DNA of 64,000 bases from Komagataeibacter sucrofermentans DSM 15973 (GCF_040581405.1 NZ_CP137157.1:1802001-1866000); one strand, 5' to 3'. Counted from the stretch's first letter, positions 9,700 through 18,652 are shown. Notes: generated from the letters alone by a model not told the origin. Numbers and translations are program-made.

Positions 9700-11118
9700 T
9701 CACTCCGTCGTTTTTCCCTGCCCTGTGTTCCGCATGGCCACAGCGTAAACAAGCCCTGTCAGGGCAAGCCCGAACACCCATGACAGATCTGCCCCCCCGA
9801 ATGCATGGGCAAATGGTCCCATATACAGTTCATTAGCCAGAAACGGCACCTGCACAACCAGCCCGAACAGGTATGACAGCATAGCCCTGAGGTTAAAACG
9901 ACCATACACGCCCCCATCCGCGGCAAAGAAAGATGGCAGGTCATAGTTGCCATGGCGCAACAGGTAATAGTCGACAAGATTGATGGCCGACCAGGGCACC
10001 ATGATCGCCATGAGGAGTTCGAGGAAGCCTGCATAGGCCTTGTCGAACTGATCGGACATGACCACCGCCAGCATGGTCGCCACCAGCAGCAGCGTGATCG
10101 AGATCGCCACACGCCAGCCACGCCCGAAATGCCGGTGCGGGGCCAGGGTCTGGAACACGGTAATGGAAGAAAGCGCCCCGCAATAAAGGTTCATGGCATT
10201 GGCGATGATGATGCCCAGCGACAGCACGCCCAGAACTGGCGCGGCCAGCCAGCCGAGTTCATTGCCCAGCACGGCGGCAACATTGGCGCCCGTTACCACG
10301 CCGATCAGCATGGCGACGAACGACCCCAGCACGCAGCCCCAGTAAGTGGCATGGAAGGCCTGCCGCTCCCCCGCCCGGCTGCTCGGCAGGTAGCGTGAAT
10401 AGTCCGAAACATAGGGCGCGTAGGCAATCTGCCACAGGGCCGCAAGTGACATGGCACCCAGAAAACCCGGCACCGTGTCATGCCCGTCACTGACCCACCA
10501 CGCGGCGGTGCGCGGTATATGATACAACGCCACCACAAGGCATGTCAGCACGGCCGCACCGCACAGCACCGAGGCGATGCGGGTGGCACCGTGGATGGCC
10601 CTGTAGCCCAGCACCGCCGGCACCAGCGAGAGGAACGCCACGATCAGCATGCCCACCGTGCCACCCATATGCCCGTTCATCGTGGCCAGCCCCTGCGCCC
10701 CCAGCACAAGGTTGGAGGCGGAAAACCCCAGGAACATGATGACGATCAGGGCCGTCATGGGGGCCGCGCCGATCATGCCGAACTGCGCGCGCGACTGCAC
10801 CATCTGCGGTATGCCGAGATGCGGCCCCTGCGCCGCATGCAGCGCCATGAACAGCCCCCCTACCAGGTTGCCCACGATGGCCGCGATAATGGCGGTCAGC
10901 GGGGTCAGGTGAAATGTCCCGCGCATGACGCCGCCTGTCGTTACGGTCAGCATGGTCATGTTGGCGCCAAACCACAGGGCCAGCAGGTCACGCGCACGGC
11001 CGTGCCGTTCCGATGCCGCAACCGGATAGATCGTCTGGAATTCGACGGTTTTCTCGGGCAGGAAATCTTCGGGCAGTTCGGTAAGCTGTTCGATTTTTGT
11101 ACCTTGCGTGGTCATCAT
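9700..11118 (-). CDS. NCS1-family permease (purine/cytosine permease type)
   Basis: A 472-residue inner-membrane protein with about twelve hydrophobic segments, of the nucleobase:cation symporter-1 family (CodB and related carriers). The start region WFGANMTMLTVTTG and the later NAMNLYCGALSS stretch are family hallmarks. It is the last gene of a minus-strand set (oxygenase, binding protein, permease, ATPase, then this gene, 30 bases after the ATPase). NCS1 carriers move planar nitrogen heterocycles such as cytosine, allantoin and hydantoins. Its position at the edge of a histidine-utilisation locus suggests an imidazole compound such as urocanate as substrate; this is inference. Confidence 0.88.
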   Translation of the reverse strand: MMTTQGTKIEQLTELPEDFLPEKTVEFQTIYPVAASERHGRARDLLALWFGANMTMLTVTTGGVMRGTFHLTPLTAIIAAIVGNLVGGLFMALHAAQGPHLGIPQMVQSRAQFGMIGAAPMTALIVIMFLGFSASNLVLGAQGLATMNGHMGGTVGMLIVAFLSLVPAVLGYRAIHGATRIASVLCGAAVLTCLVVALYHIPRTAAWWVSDGHDTVPGFLGAMSLAALWQIAYAPYVSDYSRYLPSSRAGERQAFHATYWGCVLGSFVAMLIGVVTGANVAAVLGNELGWLAAPVLGVLSLGIIIANAMNLYCGALSSITVFQTLAPHRHFGRGWRVAISITLLLVATMLAVVMSDQFDKAYAGFLELLMAIMVPWSAINLVDYYLLRHGNYDLPSFFAADGGVYGRFNLRAMLSYLFGLVVQVPFLANELYMGPFAHAFGGADLSWVFGLALTGLVYAVAMRNTGQGKTTE

Positions 11119-11148
11119 GAAACGGCCCTGTCGGAAAAACGGTTCTGG

Positions 11149-11928
11149 TCACCCATGAGCAACCTCCATGAAGGTCTGGATACGCGGTGGTGCATTGGGG
11201 CCGAATATGTCGGCGGCTGATCCGCTCTCCGCTATGCGCCCCCCTTCGCAGAAGTGGACCGTATGGGCGATCGAGCGCACGAAACGCATTTCATGGGTCA
11301 CGATCAGCATGGTCATCCCCTCTGCCGACAGGTCGCGGATCACGCCCTGCACCTCCTGCACGAGTTGCGGGTCAAGTGCGCTGGTCGGCTCATCAAAAAG
11401 AATCAGCGCAGGCGACATGGCCAGCGCCCGCGCAATGGCGACGCGCTGCTTCTGCCCGCCCGAAAGCTGGTCGGGATAGAAATCCGCGCGCTCCAGCATG
11501 CCCACGCGCGCCAGGCAGTCGCGGGCCCTGTCGCGGGCCTCGGCCCGGCCACGACGCAGCACGACCACCTGGCCCTCCACCACGTTTTCCATGACCGTGC
11601 GGTGCGAAAACAGGTTGAAGTGCTGGAACACCATGGGCATGCGCGCCCGCGCCGCCTGCAATACACGCGGCTGAGCGATGCGGAAGATGTTGCTGTTGCC
11701 ATCTTCCGCGCACAGGAACTGCCCGAAGAACGTGATCTCCCCGCCATCGGGCCGCTCCAGAAAATTGAGGCAGCGCAGGATGGTGGACTTGCCCGTGCCG
11801 CTCGGGCCGATCAGGCAGGCGATCTCGCCTTCATGCAGGGACAGGTCCACCCCCCTGAGAACGGCGTTGCCCTGAAAGGTCTTGCGCAACTGGCGCACTG
11901 TCAGGACGGGAGGCTTTGAGCCGGTCAT
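11149..11928 (-). CDS. amino-acid ABC transporter ATP-binding protein
   Basis: 259 residues counted from the ATG at 11928, which overlaps the permease stop by four bases (ATGA); an upstream in-frame start at 11997 would lie deep inside the permease gene. Walker A is GPSGTGKST, the signature is LSGGQKQRVAIARAL and Walker B is LILFDEPTSALDP. The protein belongs to the HisP/GlnQ group that powers polar amino-acid import. One insertion is seen between Walker A and the Q-loop (around CAEDGNSNIFRIAQPR), also known in HisP-like members. It is translationally coupled to the permease gene. Confidence 0.93.
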   Translation of the reverse strand: MTGSKPPVLTVRQLRKTFQGNAVLRGVDLSLHEGEIACLIGPSGTGKSTILRCLNFLERPDGGEITFFGQFLCAEDGNSNIFRIAQPRVLQAARARMPMVFQHFNLFSHRTVMENVVEGQVVVLRRGRAEARDRARDCLARVGMLERADFYPDQLSGGQKQRVAIARALAMSPALILFDEPTSALDPQLVQEVQGVIRDLSAEGMTMLIVTHEMRFVRSIAHTVHFCEGGRIAESGSAADIFGPNAPPRIQTFMEVAHG

Positions 11929-12635
11929 CGCGCGCCCTCCTTGTCCATGGTCAATGGCACGCTGAGGGTGGCACGCCGGTTGGATGGGGTAAGCCACAGT
12001 TCAACGTAGCGGATGATCCGGGCACTGATAAAGCTCATCATGAAGTAGATGATCGCCACCATGATATATGTGTCCATGCTGTCAAACGTGTCGGAAATGA
12101 CAATCGTGGCATGGCGGAGCAGTTCATTGACCGAAATGAACGATACCAGCGAACAGTCCTTGAGCAGCGCGATGAAATACCCCCCCAGCGTTGGCAGGGA
12201 AGCCAGCGCCGCCTGCGGAATGATGACCCGGCAATAAACGGCCACGGGCGACATGCCAAGCGAGATGGCGGCCTCACGCTGACCTTTATCAACCGCCACG
12301 ATCGCCGCGCGGAACACCTCCGACAGGTAGGCGGCGAGGTTGAGCGTAAGCCCTGCAATGCCCGCCCAGAACGCACTCAGCACGATCCCGGCTTCGGGCA
12401 GGGAAAAATAGATCAGCAGCAGTTGCACGATCAGCGGCGTATCGCGCACGACCTCGACAAACGCATCAAGCGGCCAGCGCAGCGTGCGCCGGGGCGACAG
12501 CCGGCCCACCGCAAGGAAAAAACCCAGCAGCGTGCCCAGCAGCATCGAGATCAGCGAAAGCTCGACCGTAACCAGCGCGCCCTGAAGCAGGAAAGGGAAA
12601 TGCTCTGGCACCGCATAAAAGAAAAAATTGTACAT
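11925..12635 (-). CDS. amino-acid ABC transporter permease
   Basis: A 236-residue inner-membrane permease of the HisM/GlnP group. It has about five membrane spans; the cytoplasmic coupling loop (EAA motif) reads REAAISLGMSPVAVYCRVIIPQA, and VRDTPLIVQLLLIYF is typical of this group. It follows the binding-protein gene by nine bases and overlaps the ATPase gene. Only one permease gene is present, so the channel would be a homodimer. Confidence 0.92.
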   Translation of the reverse strand: MYNFFFYAVPEHFPFLLQGALVTVELSLISMLLGTLLGFFLAVGRLSPRRTLRWPLDAFVEVVRDTPLIVQLLLIYFSLPEAGIVLSAFWAGIAGLTLNLAAYLSEVFRAAIVAVDKGQREAAISLGMSPVAVYCRVIIPQAALASLPTLGGYFIALLKDCSLVSFISVNELLRHATIVISDTFDSMDTYIMVAIIYFMMSFISARIIRYVELWLTPSNRRATLSVPLTMDKEGAR

Positions 12636-12644
12636 GCCGCCCGC

Positions 12645-13511
12645 TCAGTCCTGTCCGGATGTTTTTACGAGATGGTCCTGCTGCGGTTCCCACACGCCGT
12701 AACGTTTCAGGATCGTGCGGATCGTTCCGTCTTCATGCATATCCTCCAGGGCGTGGTTTATCACGGCGAGCAGGTCGGTGCAGGCAGGCCGCACCACAAC
12801 CCCCTCGCTGCCCAGCCTGTAGGGGGCGGCGGCCTGAGCGCTGGCCCATTTCGGCTTGGGTGTATAGAAAATCGGCCCGCCCACCGTGCGCAGGCCCGCA
12901 AAATGCGCCTGCTGCGCGTGCAGCGTGCCCTGATCGACCACAACCGCATCGATCTGCTTGTTGCGCAGGGCAAGGAAGGGGTCGCCAAACGTATCGTAAT
13001 CCGCGACCGCGGCCCCCATCCCCTGCTCCACCAGGCGGTGGGCCGTGGCGGAATCATTGGTGCCCAGCACGGAACCGATGGTCCTGCCCTTCAGGTCGGC
13101 AAGGGAGTGGATGGGCGAATCCTGCGGCACGATCACGTAATCGTACAGCATGAAATACGGCATGGAAAAGCGCACATGCCCCATCACCTCACGCTCCTGC
13201 GTGATATGCACGTCGGACAGCACGATATCCCACCGCCTGGCCTTGAGGCCCGGCACGATGGTGGACCATTCCGTAATGACAAACTCCGAGCGGGGCAGCC
13301 CCATGCGGCGCGTCAGTTCGGCCAGGAGGTCGGCGTCAATGCCATGATAGACGCCATCATGGTCCTGCCACAGGGAGGGATGCGCGCCAAGCAGCCCGTT
13401 GCCCACCCGCATGACCCCTGCCTTGCGGATATCATCCAGACATCCCGCCCGGGCACCTGCCGGCACGCCAGCCGCCAGGAGGCCCAACACAAGCAGGAGG
13501 GGCGCCCTCAC
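12645..13511 (-). CDS. periplasmic amino-acid-binding protein (family 3)
   Basis: A 288-residue solute-binding protein with a signal peptide at about 1-22 (LLLVLGLLAAGVPAGARA). The segments MRVGNGLLGAHPSLW, YHGIDADLLAELTRRMG and GRTIGSVLGTNDSAT follow the SBP family 3 pattern (HisJ, GlnH and related proteins). The GTG start overlaps the stop of the upstream oxygenase gene by four bases (GTGA), so translation is coupled. Binding specificity is not readable; the hut context suggests histidine or an imidazole derivative. Confidence 0.88.
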   Translation of the reverse strand: MRAPLLLVLGLLAAGVPAGARAGCLDDIRKAGVMRVGNGLLGAHPSLWQDHDGVYHGIDADLLAELTRRMGLPRSEFVITEWSTIVPGLKARRWDIVLSDVHITQEREVMGHVRFSMPYFMLYDYVIVPQDSPIHSLADLKGRTIGSVLGTNDSATAHRLVEQGMGAAVADYDTFGDPFLALRNKQIDAVVVDQGTLHAQQAHFAGLRTVGGPIFYTPKPKWASAQAAAPYRLGSEGVVVRPACTDLLAVINHALEDMHEDGTIRTILKRYGVWEPQQDHLVKTSGQD

Positions 13512-14323
13512 GCCGGCGCCGTATAAAGGACTGGAAAATCGGGTCCTGCCAGCGAGTCACCATCCTTCAGGGCCAGATGCGCGAAAGGCGGCGAGCCTTT
13601 CCCCCCGCGTGAGGCGAAGACCGCGTCATCCCCCACCAGCCGCGCCGAGAAAACGCGCCGCCGGTTGACCGCCCCCGTGGTCGCCGCAGCACCATGAACG
13701 GTGCCAAAGTCAAACGCCACGGCATCACCCGGCGCCATGTCCCAGCTCAGGATAGGGTAGTCGCCACGGGCCGAATCGATATCGGGCATGGGCGGGCTGT
13801 CATCAACCGCGTAAAGGGGCGTCCCGTCAAAGCGCATGGGCCTGTGGTCGTACCCCCATCGGTGCGAGCCGGCCACGCATTCCAGCGCGCTGGCTGCGGG
13901 CACCGGATCGAGGGGGATCCAGAAGCTCACGGTCTGCGGGCCGCTGGCGCAGTAATAGGGGCGGTCCTGATGCCACGGGGTGACAAGCGACGTGCCCGGC
14001 TCCTTGACCAGCACATGGTCATGGAAAAAACGCACCTCATGCGCGCCCAGCAGTTCTCCCGCTATCTGGCCGAGGGGAGAATGCTCGACAAAATCGCGGA
14101 ATTCAGGGATACGCTGCCAGTTGCATAGATCCTGAAAAAAGGGGGCTGAGCCATCTGGCTGGTAGGAACGTTCAAGGGGGCTGGGGTCCGCCATCAGGCG
14201 CTCGACGCCTGCGCGCAGTGTCTCGACCCACGGGGCGAATACGCCACGCAGAACGATTGCACCGTTCTTGCGAAAATCCGCCGCCTGTCCGGTCGGGGGA
14301 AGCATTGATACTGCCTGGTTCAT
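13508..14323 (-). CDS. PhyH-family Fe(II)/2-oxoglutarate dioxygenase
   Basis: A 271-residue protein of the phytanoyl-CoA dioxygenase family. The iron triad is visible as His118-x-Asp120 (PWHQD) and His210 (DFGTVHGA), with arginines at about 222-224 to bind 2-oxoglutarate. Members hydroxylate many small molecules, including amino acids. It is the first gene of the minus-strand operon that continues with an amino-acid ABC transporter and an NCS1 permease, and it overlaps the binding-protein gene by four bases. Being the promoter-proximal gene of an importer operon, it probably acts on the imported compound. The substrate is unknown. Confidence 0.85.
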   Translation of the reverse strand: MNQAVSMLPPTGQAADFRKNGAIVLRGVFAPWVETLRAGVERLMADPSPLERSYQPDGSAPFFQDLCNWQRIPEFRDFVEHSPLGQIAGELLGAHEVRFFHDHVLVKEPGTSLVTPWHQDRPYYCASGPQTVSFWIPLDPVPAASALECVAGSHRWGYDHRPMRFDGTPLYAVDDSPPMPDIDSARGDYPILSWDMAPGDAVAFDFGTVHGAAATTGAVNRRRVFSARLVGDDAVFASRGGKGSPPFAHLALKDGDSLAGPDFPVLYTAPA

Positions 14324-14368
14324 TTTCTGGCCGTTCCCGATATGAGCGACAATGCAACGATGTTATGT

Positions 14369-14378
14369 TGTCTGTACA
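14369..14378. promoter_or_regulatory. candidate HutC operator upstream of the oxygenase-transporter operon
   Basis: TGTCTGTACA differs by one base from the TGTA-N2-TACA pattern that I recall for HutC of Pseudomonas. It sits in a near-perfect 12-base palindrome (14368-14379), 46-55 bases upstream of the PhyH start codon. Weaker than the three other sites in this locus. Confidence 0.45.
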
Positions 14379-14525
14379 ATAAGCGTCAATGCTGATTCGA
14401 AATAAAAAAAGGCGTCCGATCCTAAAAATTTAGCGAAATAAGACTGGTTCATCAAAAAGTTATCCAAGACAGATCCGGCCATGCAACCAATTAAATTTCG
14501 CTCGACCAACGAAATCTTATATGAT

Positions 14526-14535
14526 TGTATATACA
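14526..14535. promoter_or_regulatory. HutC operator upstream of the HisC-like aminotransferase
   Basis: TGTATATACA is a perfect 10-base palindrome and an exact fit to TGTA-N2-TACA. It ends 22 bases before the aminotransferase start codon, almost the same distance as the identical box before hutU. It lies in the divergent promoter region shared with the PhyH operon. Confidence 0.75.
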
Positions 14536-14557
14536 TGAACGAACAGGAGATCTGGTC

Positions 14558-15727
14558 ATGTCCGCCAAGCCCGCTTCCATAGCAAAGGTCAATGGTCCTG
14601 CATGTCGGCCGGAAGTCGCGCAGCTTGCACCCTATAATGCGGGCCTGAGCACGGAAGCCGTCCGGAGCCGTTACGGTGCAACAACCATTACCAAGCTGGG
14701 CAGCAACGAAAACCCTTACGGTCCTGCCCCCGCCGTAGCCACGGCCCTGCAGGAGCTTGTCAAACAGGTCGCACTCTACCCTGAGGCCGACCAGAAGCTG
14801 AAGGCCGCGCTCGCGGCAAGGCTGCATGAGCCCGCGTCATGCATCCTGCTGGGCAACGGCTCCGAGCAGATCATCCGCATGATTGCGGAAGCATATATCA
14901 ACCCCGGTGACCGCGTCGTGACCGTGGTGCCCTCCTTTGGCCTGCACATCATCACCGCCGAGGCCATGGGCGGCAAGGTTGAGGCCGTCCCCATGACACC
15001 GGCCTGTACATTCGACCTGCCCGCGCTGATGAAGGCGGTCTCCACCCCGCTCAAGGTGCTGATCTTCGCCAACCCCTCCAACCCCGTGGGCTGCATGATG
15101 AAGGCGGATGACATGCGCGCGCTGTTCGCCGCCTGCCCGCCCGACTGCCTGATCGTGGTGGATGAAGCCTATTACGAATATGCCCGCTTCGACGCCGCCT
15201 ACCCCGATGCCCGCACCATCCTGCGCGAGCAGGAGCGGCCGTGGTTGGTGCTGCGCACCTTCTCCAAGGCATACGGGCTTGCGGGGCTGCGGATCGGGTA
15301 TGCCATCGGCTCGGACCCGGCAATCATCGATTCGCTTGGCCGAATCCGCGATCCGTTCAACACCAATATCGCAGCACAGCTTGCCGCCCTTGGCGCGCTT
15401 GAAGGGCTGGAGCACATGGACCACAGCACGGGCCGCACCGTTGAGGCACGTGAAAAACTCCGTGGCGAGATGGAAGGAATGGGGCTGACGGTAGCCCCTT
15501 CCTACGGCAATTTCCTGTTCTTCCGGACCGAGCGCCCGTCGGGCGACATCGCCGAAGCCCTTCTGCATCACGGCGTGATCGTCAAACCATGGAAGGAGGC
15601 AGGCTATACACACTGGCTGCGTGTCAGCGTGGGCCTGCCCGATGAGAACGCCCGCTTCCTTGCCGCCCTGCAGGCGGTACTGCACCCTGCTCCTGCCACA
15701 GACACCGTTGGAGAATGCGTGAAATGA
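14558..15727 (+). CDS. HisC-like PLP aminotransferase (probably imidazole-pyruvate/histidine transaminase)
   Basis: A 389-residue class I/II aminotransferase of the histidinol-phosphate aminotransferase group. Motifs include KLGSNENPYGPAP, NPSNPVGCMM, VVDEAYYEYARF and RTFSKAYGLAGLRIGY with the Schiff-base lysine. I chose the ATG at 14558 because AGGAG lies eight bases upstream; a TTG at 14525 would put the HutC box inside the gene. It is the first gene of a plus-strand operon (FAD dehydrogenase, HutD, oxygenase) under a HutC box, with no histidine-biosynthesis gene nearby. A catabolic role on histidine or imidazole-pyruvate is therefore more likely than histidinol-phosphate synthesis; this is inference. 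Confidence 0.8.
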   Translation: MSAKPASIAKVNGPACRPEVAQLAPYNAGLSTEAVRSRYGATTITKLGSNENPYGPAPAVATALQELVKQVALYPEADQKLKAALAARLHEPASCILLGNGSEQIIRMIAEAYINPGDRVVTVVPSFGLHIITAEAMGGKVEAVPMTPACTFDLPALMKAVSTPLKVLIFANPSNPVGCMMKADDMRALFAACPPDCLIVVDEAYYEYARFDAAYPDARTILREQERPWLVLRTFSKAYGLAGLRIGYAIGSDPAIIDSLGRIRDPFNTNIAAQLAALGALEGLEHMDHSTGRTVEAREKLRGEMEGMGLTVAPSYGNFLFFRTERPSGDIAEALLHHGVIVKPWKEAGYTHWLRVSVGLPDENARFLAALQAVLHPAPATDTVGECVK

Positions 15728-17124
15728 CGACAGCCGACAGCATCGAACAGGCGATTGCCGAACTGCTTCCCCATTTTGGCGAACGCCTGTCACGCAGCCA
15801 GTCGGTGTGCGAGCATCATGGCCATGGCGAGGGCTATCACGCCCAACATGCGCCCCAGGCTGTCATCTTTGCCGAAACCACGGAGGACGTGGCCCACGCC
15901 CTGCGCGTCTGCAACGCCCACCGTGCGCCAGTCATACCCTTTGGGGCAGGCACGTCGCTTGAGGGGCAGGTCAACGCCATCGAAGGCGGCATATCCATAG
16001 ACCTGTCGCGCATGACCGGCCTGCTGGAACTCAATACAGGCGACATGGACTGCCGTGTGCAGGCGGGCATCACGCGGCAGGATCTCAACCTGCTGCTGCG
16101 TGATGAAGGGCTGTTCTTCCCCGTTGATCCGGGTGGGGAGGCAACCATTGGCGGCATGTGCGCCACGCGCGCGTCGGGCACGGGGGCCGTGCGTTATGGC
16201 ACGATCCGTGAAAACGTGCTGGGCCTGACCGTGGTGCTCGCCGATGGGCGCATCATGCGCGTGGGCCGCCGGGTGCGCAAATCCGCCATGGGCTATGACC
16301 TGACGCACCTCATGATCGGCTCGGAAGGCACGCTAGGCATCATTACGGAGGTGCAGTTGCGCCTGCATGGCATACCCGAGACCATGGCTGCCGCCGTCTG
16401 CCAGTTCGAGACACTGGCCGACTGCGTGGAAACGGCCGTGCAGGTCATGCAGATGAGCGTGCCGATCGGGCGCATGGAACTGCTGGATGATGTGCAGATG
16501 GATGCCTGCATCCGCTACGCCAAGCTCGATGGCTACCGCCCCATCCCCACCATGTTCTTTGAATTTGAAGGGGGGCCGGAAGCCGTTCGTGAGCAGATCG
16601 CGACAGTCGAGGCCATTGCCGACGACAATAACGGCTCAGCCTTTACATGGAGCACCCAGGCACAGGAACGCGCGGCATTGTGGAAGACACGCCACGCCGT
16701 ATTCTGGGCCTGCCTGGCCTATCGCCCGGGATATACCGGCATCTCGACTGATGCGATCGTGCCCATTTCCGCCCTGACCGAAATGATTTTGGGCGCCAAG
16801 CACGATATCGAGGAATCCGGCATTACCGCCCCCATCGTGGGCCATATCGGTGATGGCAATTTCCATACCGTCATGCTTGTGCCGCCGGGCGAGGCGGAAG
16901 TGGAAAAAGCCCGTGCGCTGGACCACAAGATCATCGCCCGCGCGCTCTCTCTTGGCGGGTCGGCCAGTGGCGAGCATGGCGTGGGCCTGGCCAAGATCGG
17001 GTTCATGCCAGCCGAGCATGATGCGGTAGCACTTGATGTCATGCGCACGATCAAGCGCGCGCTTGACCCGAACAATATCCTCAACCCGGGCAAGCTGCTT
17101 CCACCCCCTGCCCCGCCATGCTGA
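15724..17124 (+). CDS. FAD-linked D-2-hydroxyacid dehydrogenase (LDHD/GlcD type)
   Basis: 466 residues from the ATG at 15724, which overlaps the previous stop (ATGA) and has GGAG 11 bases upstream; an ATG at 15715 is a weaker choice. The FAD-binding PCMH domain covers about 40-220 (VIPFGAGTSLEGQ, VDPGGEATIGGMCATRASGT, MIGSEGTLGIITE). The C-terminal domain carries HIGDGNFHTV and SGEHGVGLAK, which hold the metal and substrate residues in D-lactate and glycolate dehydrogenases. Such enzymes oxidise D-2-hydroxyacids to 2-oxoacids and pass electrons to cytochrome c, quinone or a flavoprotein. Coupled to the HisC-like aminotransferase, D-imidazolyl-lactate is a plausible substrate. Confidence 0.85.
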   Translation: MTTADSIEQAIAELLPHFGERLSRSQSVCEHHGHGEGYHAQHAPQAVIFAETTEDVAHALRVCNAHRAPVIPFGAGTSLEGQVNAIEGGISIDLSRMTGLLELNTGDMDCRVQAGITRQDLNLLLRDEGLFFPVDPGGEATIGGMCATRASGTGAVRYGTIRENVLGLTVVLADGRIMRVGRRVRKSAMGYDLTHLMIGSEGTLGIITEVQLRLHGIPETMAAAVCQFETLADCVETAVQVMQMSVPIGRMELLDDVQMDACIRYAKLDGYRPIPTMFFEFEGGPEAVREQIATVEAIADDNNGSAFTWSTQAQERAALWKTRHAVFWACLAYRPGYTGISTDAIVPISALTEMILGAKHDIEESGITAPIVGHIGDGNFHTVMLVPPGEAEVEKARALDHKIIARALSLGGSASGEHGVGLAKIGFMPAEHDAVALDVMRTIKRALDPNNILNPGKLLPPPAPPC

Positions 17125-17699
17125 ACATCGCGGCACTGGATGCCTTCGCACCACGCCCATGGCGCAACGGGCGGGGCACCACGCGCGAAATCATGGCGCA
17201 TGATGCCCACCCGGCGCATTTCTGGCGCGTGAGCGTGGCAAGCATCGTGGGCGATGGTCCTTTTTCACTTTTTCCCGGTCTCGTGCGCCATCTGGCGCTT
17301 GCCTCCCCCGGCAGGCTGACACTGACCGGGATCGCACCGGGCGGCACGACACTGGAGCGCCCGGGCGACACCATCCGTTTTGACGGCGGCCTTGCGGTCA
17401 GTGCGTCATGCCATGGGCAGGCCGTGCAGGCCTTCAATCTCATGGCGGCACCCGCCGTGCCCGCGCGGCTGGAACGCTTTCAGGCTCCCTTCCGCCTGGA
17501 ACATGCCCATGCGGTCGCCCTCCTTCCCCTTCAGGGTGAATGGCGGACTGAAGGCTGCGACCGCACGCTGCCGACAGGCATGATTGCATGGGGGCAAACC
17601 ACCAGCGCGACCCGTGTCGCGCCCGTTGCCCCCGCCCTGCCCGCCTGTCTGCTGGCTGTCATCATTTCAACATCCCAAACTGAGAAAGTCATGCCATGA
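17118..17699 (+). CDS. hutD: HutD family protein
   Basis: A 193-residue cupin-like protein of the HutD/Ves family. The start PRPWRNGRGTTREI and the segments FWRVSVASIVGDGPFSLFPG and GDTIRFDGGLAV match family features. HutD is found in hut loci of many proteobacteria; in Pseudomonas it has been proposed to limit hut expression, perhaps by binding a pathway intermediate. It overlaps the upstream dehydrogenase by seven bases and the downstream oxygenase by four, so the operon is tightly coupled. Its presence in this unit rather than next to hutC is good evidence that the unit belongs to histidine metabolism. Confidence 0.85.
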   Translation: MLNIAALDAFAPRPWRNGRGTTREIMAHDAHPAHFWRVSVASIVGDGPFSLFPGLVRHLALASPGRLTLTGIAPGGTTLERPGDTIRFDGGLAVSASCHGQAVQAFNLMAAPAVPARLERFQAPFRLEHAHAVALLPLQGEWRTEGCDRTLPTGMIAWGQTTSATRVAPVAPALPACLLAVIISTSQTEKVMP

Positions 17700-18652
17700 G
17701 TGAGCCTGCCGGTCTTCCCATCATTGATCTCGGTCCCGCACGGCAAGGTGACTACGCAACAACCGGCGCCCTGATCAGCCATGCCTTCACCACATCAGGG
17801 TTCTGCTACATCCGCAATCACGGCGTGCCGGATGCGGTCATCGACCGCCTGCGGGCCCAGGCGCTGGATTTCTTCCATGCCCCCATGGAAGAAAAACTGA
17901 CCTGCAAACCCAAGGAAGCGGTGCGCGGCTTCAATGCCCTCAACCGCACGACCATGTACGGCGCGGAACAGCCTGATTACAAGGAGTTCTTCCAGATCGG
18001 GCTGGAACTCCCGGCCGATGATCCCGCCGTGCTTGCCGGCCAGCCCCTGCGTGGCCCCAACCAGTGGCCAGCCAGCCGCCCCGCCTTTCGCGACGCCATG
18101 ATGGACTACTTCAACGCCATCGGGGCATGCGGGCAGGTGCTGCTGCGCGCCGTTGCCCATTCACTTGGCATCGCGCCGGATTTCTTCGTGGGGAAATATG
18201 ACCGCCCGCTGCAACGCACGCAGGCCATCTGGTACCCACCGCACCCGGCAGAACGCGAGAAAGACCAGTTCGGCGTGGCGCCCCACACCGATTATGGCTG
18301 CATTACCCTGCTGTGGCAGGACCAGACCGGTGGGCTTGATGTCATGGGAGCGGATGGTAACTGGATTCCGGCCCCGCCCATTCCGGGCACGCTGGTCATC
18401 AATATTGGCGACCTGCTGTGCCGCTGGTCCAACCAGCGTTACAATTCCAACATGCACCGGGTCACGAACCGCTCAGGCAAGGAGCGCCTGTCCATCGCGA
18501 CCTTCTACGACCCGGATTACGACGCCATTGTCGATCCGCGCGACCTGAACCTGCCCACCGGCACGCAGCCGCTTTTCGAGCCGGTTTCCGCTGGTGATTA
18601 CATCATGGGCCGCATCCGCGATTCCCAGAAACCCCGCGCCACCAAAGCCTGA
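17696..18652 (+). CDS. isopenicillin-N-synthase-like Fe(II)/2-oxoglutarate oxygenase
   Basis: A 318-residue double-stranded beta-helix oxygenase with the DIOX_N region at about 6-125. The iron ligands are His197-x-Asp199 (APHTDYG) and His254 (NMHRVTN), and the cosubstrate pair is Arg264-x-Ser266 (RLS). The family includes isopenicillin N synthase, gibberellin oxidases and ethylene-forming enzyme; bacterial members hydroxylate or open small molecules. It overlaps hutD by four bases and ends the plus-strand operon headed by a HutC box. Its substrate is unknown; an imidazole or histidine derivative is suggested by context only. Confidence 0.85.
   Translation: MSEPAGLPIIDLGPARQGDYATTGALISHAFTTSGFCYIRNHGVPDAVIDRLRAQALDFFHAPMEEKLTCKPKEAVRGFNALNRTTMYGAEQPDYKEFFQIGLELPADDPAVLAGQPLRGPNQWPASRPAFRDAMMDYFNAIGACGQVLLRAVAHSLGIAPDFFVGKYDRPLQRTQAIWYPPHPAEREKDQFGVAPHTDYGCITLLWQDQTGGLDVMGADGNWIPAPPIPGTLVINIGDLLCRWSNQRYNSNMHRVTNRSGKERLSIATFYDPDYDAIVDPRDLNLPTGTQPLFEPVSAGDYIMGRIRDSQKPRATKA

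Noticed and set aside
11916-13526. Long plus-strand frame of 536 residues
   Set aside because: Antisense to the ABC permease and binding-protein genes; rich in Arg, His and Gln with no recognisable domain.
14558-15727. Biosynthetic histidinol-phosphate aminotransferase (hisC)
   Set aside because: The fold is HisC-like, but the gene sits in an operon under a HutC box with hutD and no his gene; a catabolic role is more likely. A true hisC is expected elsewhere.
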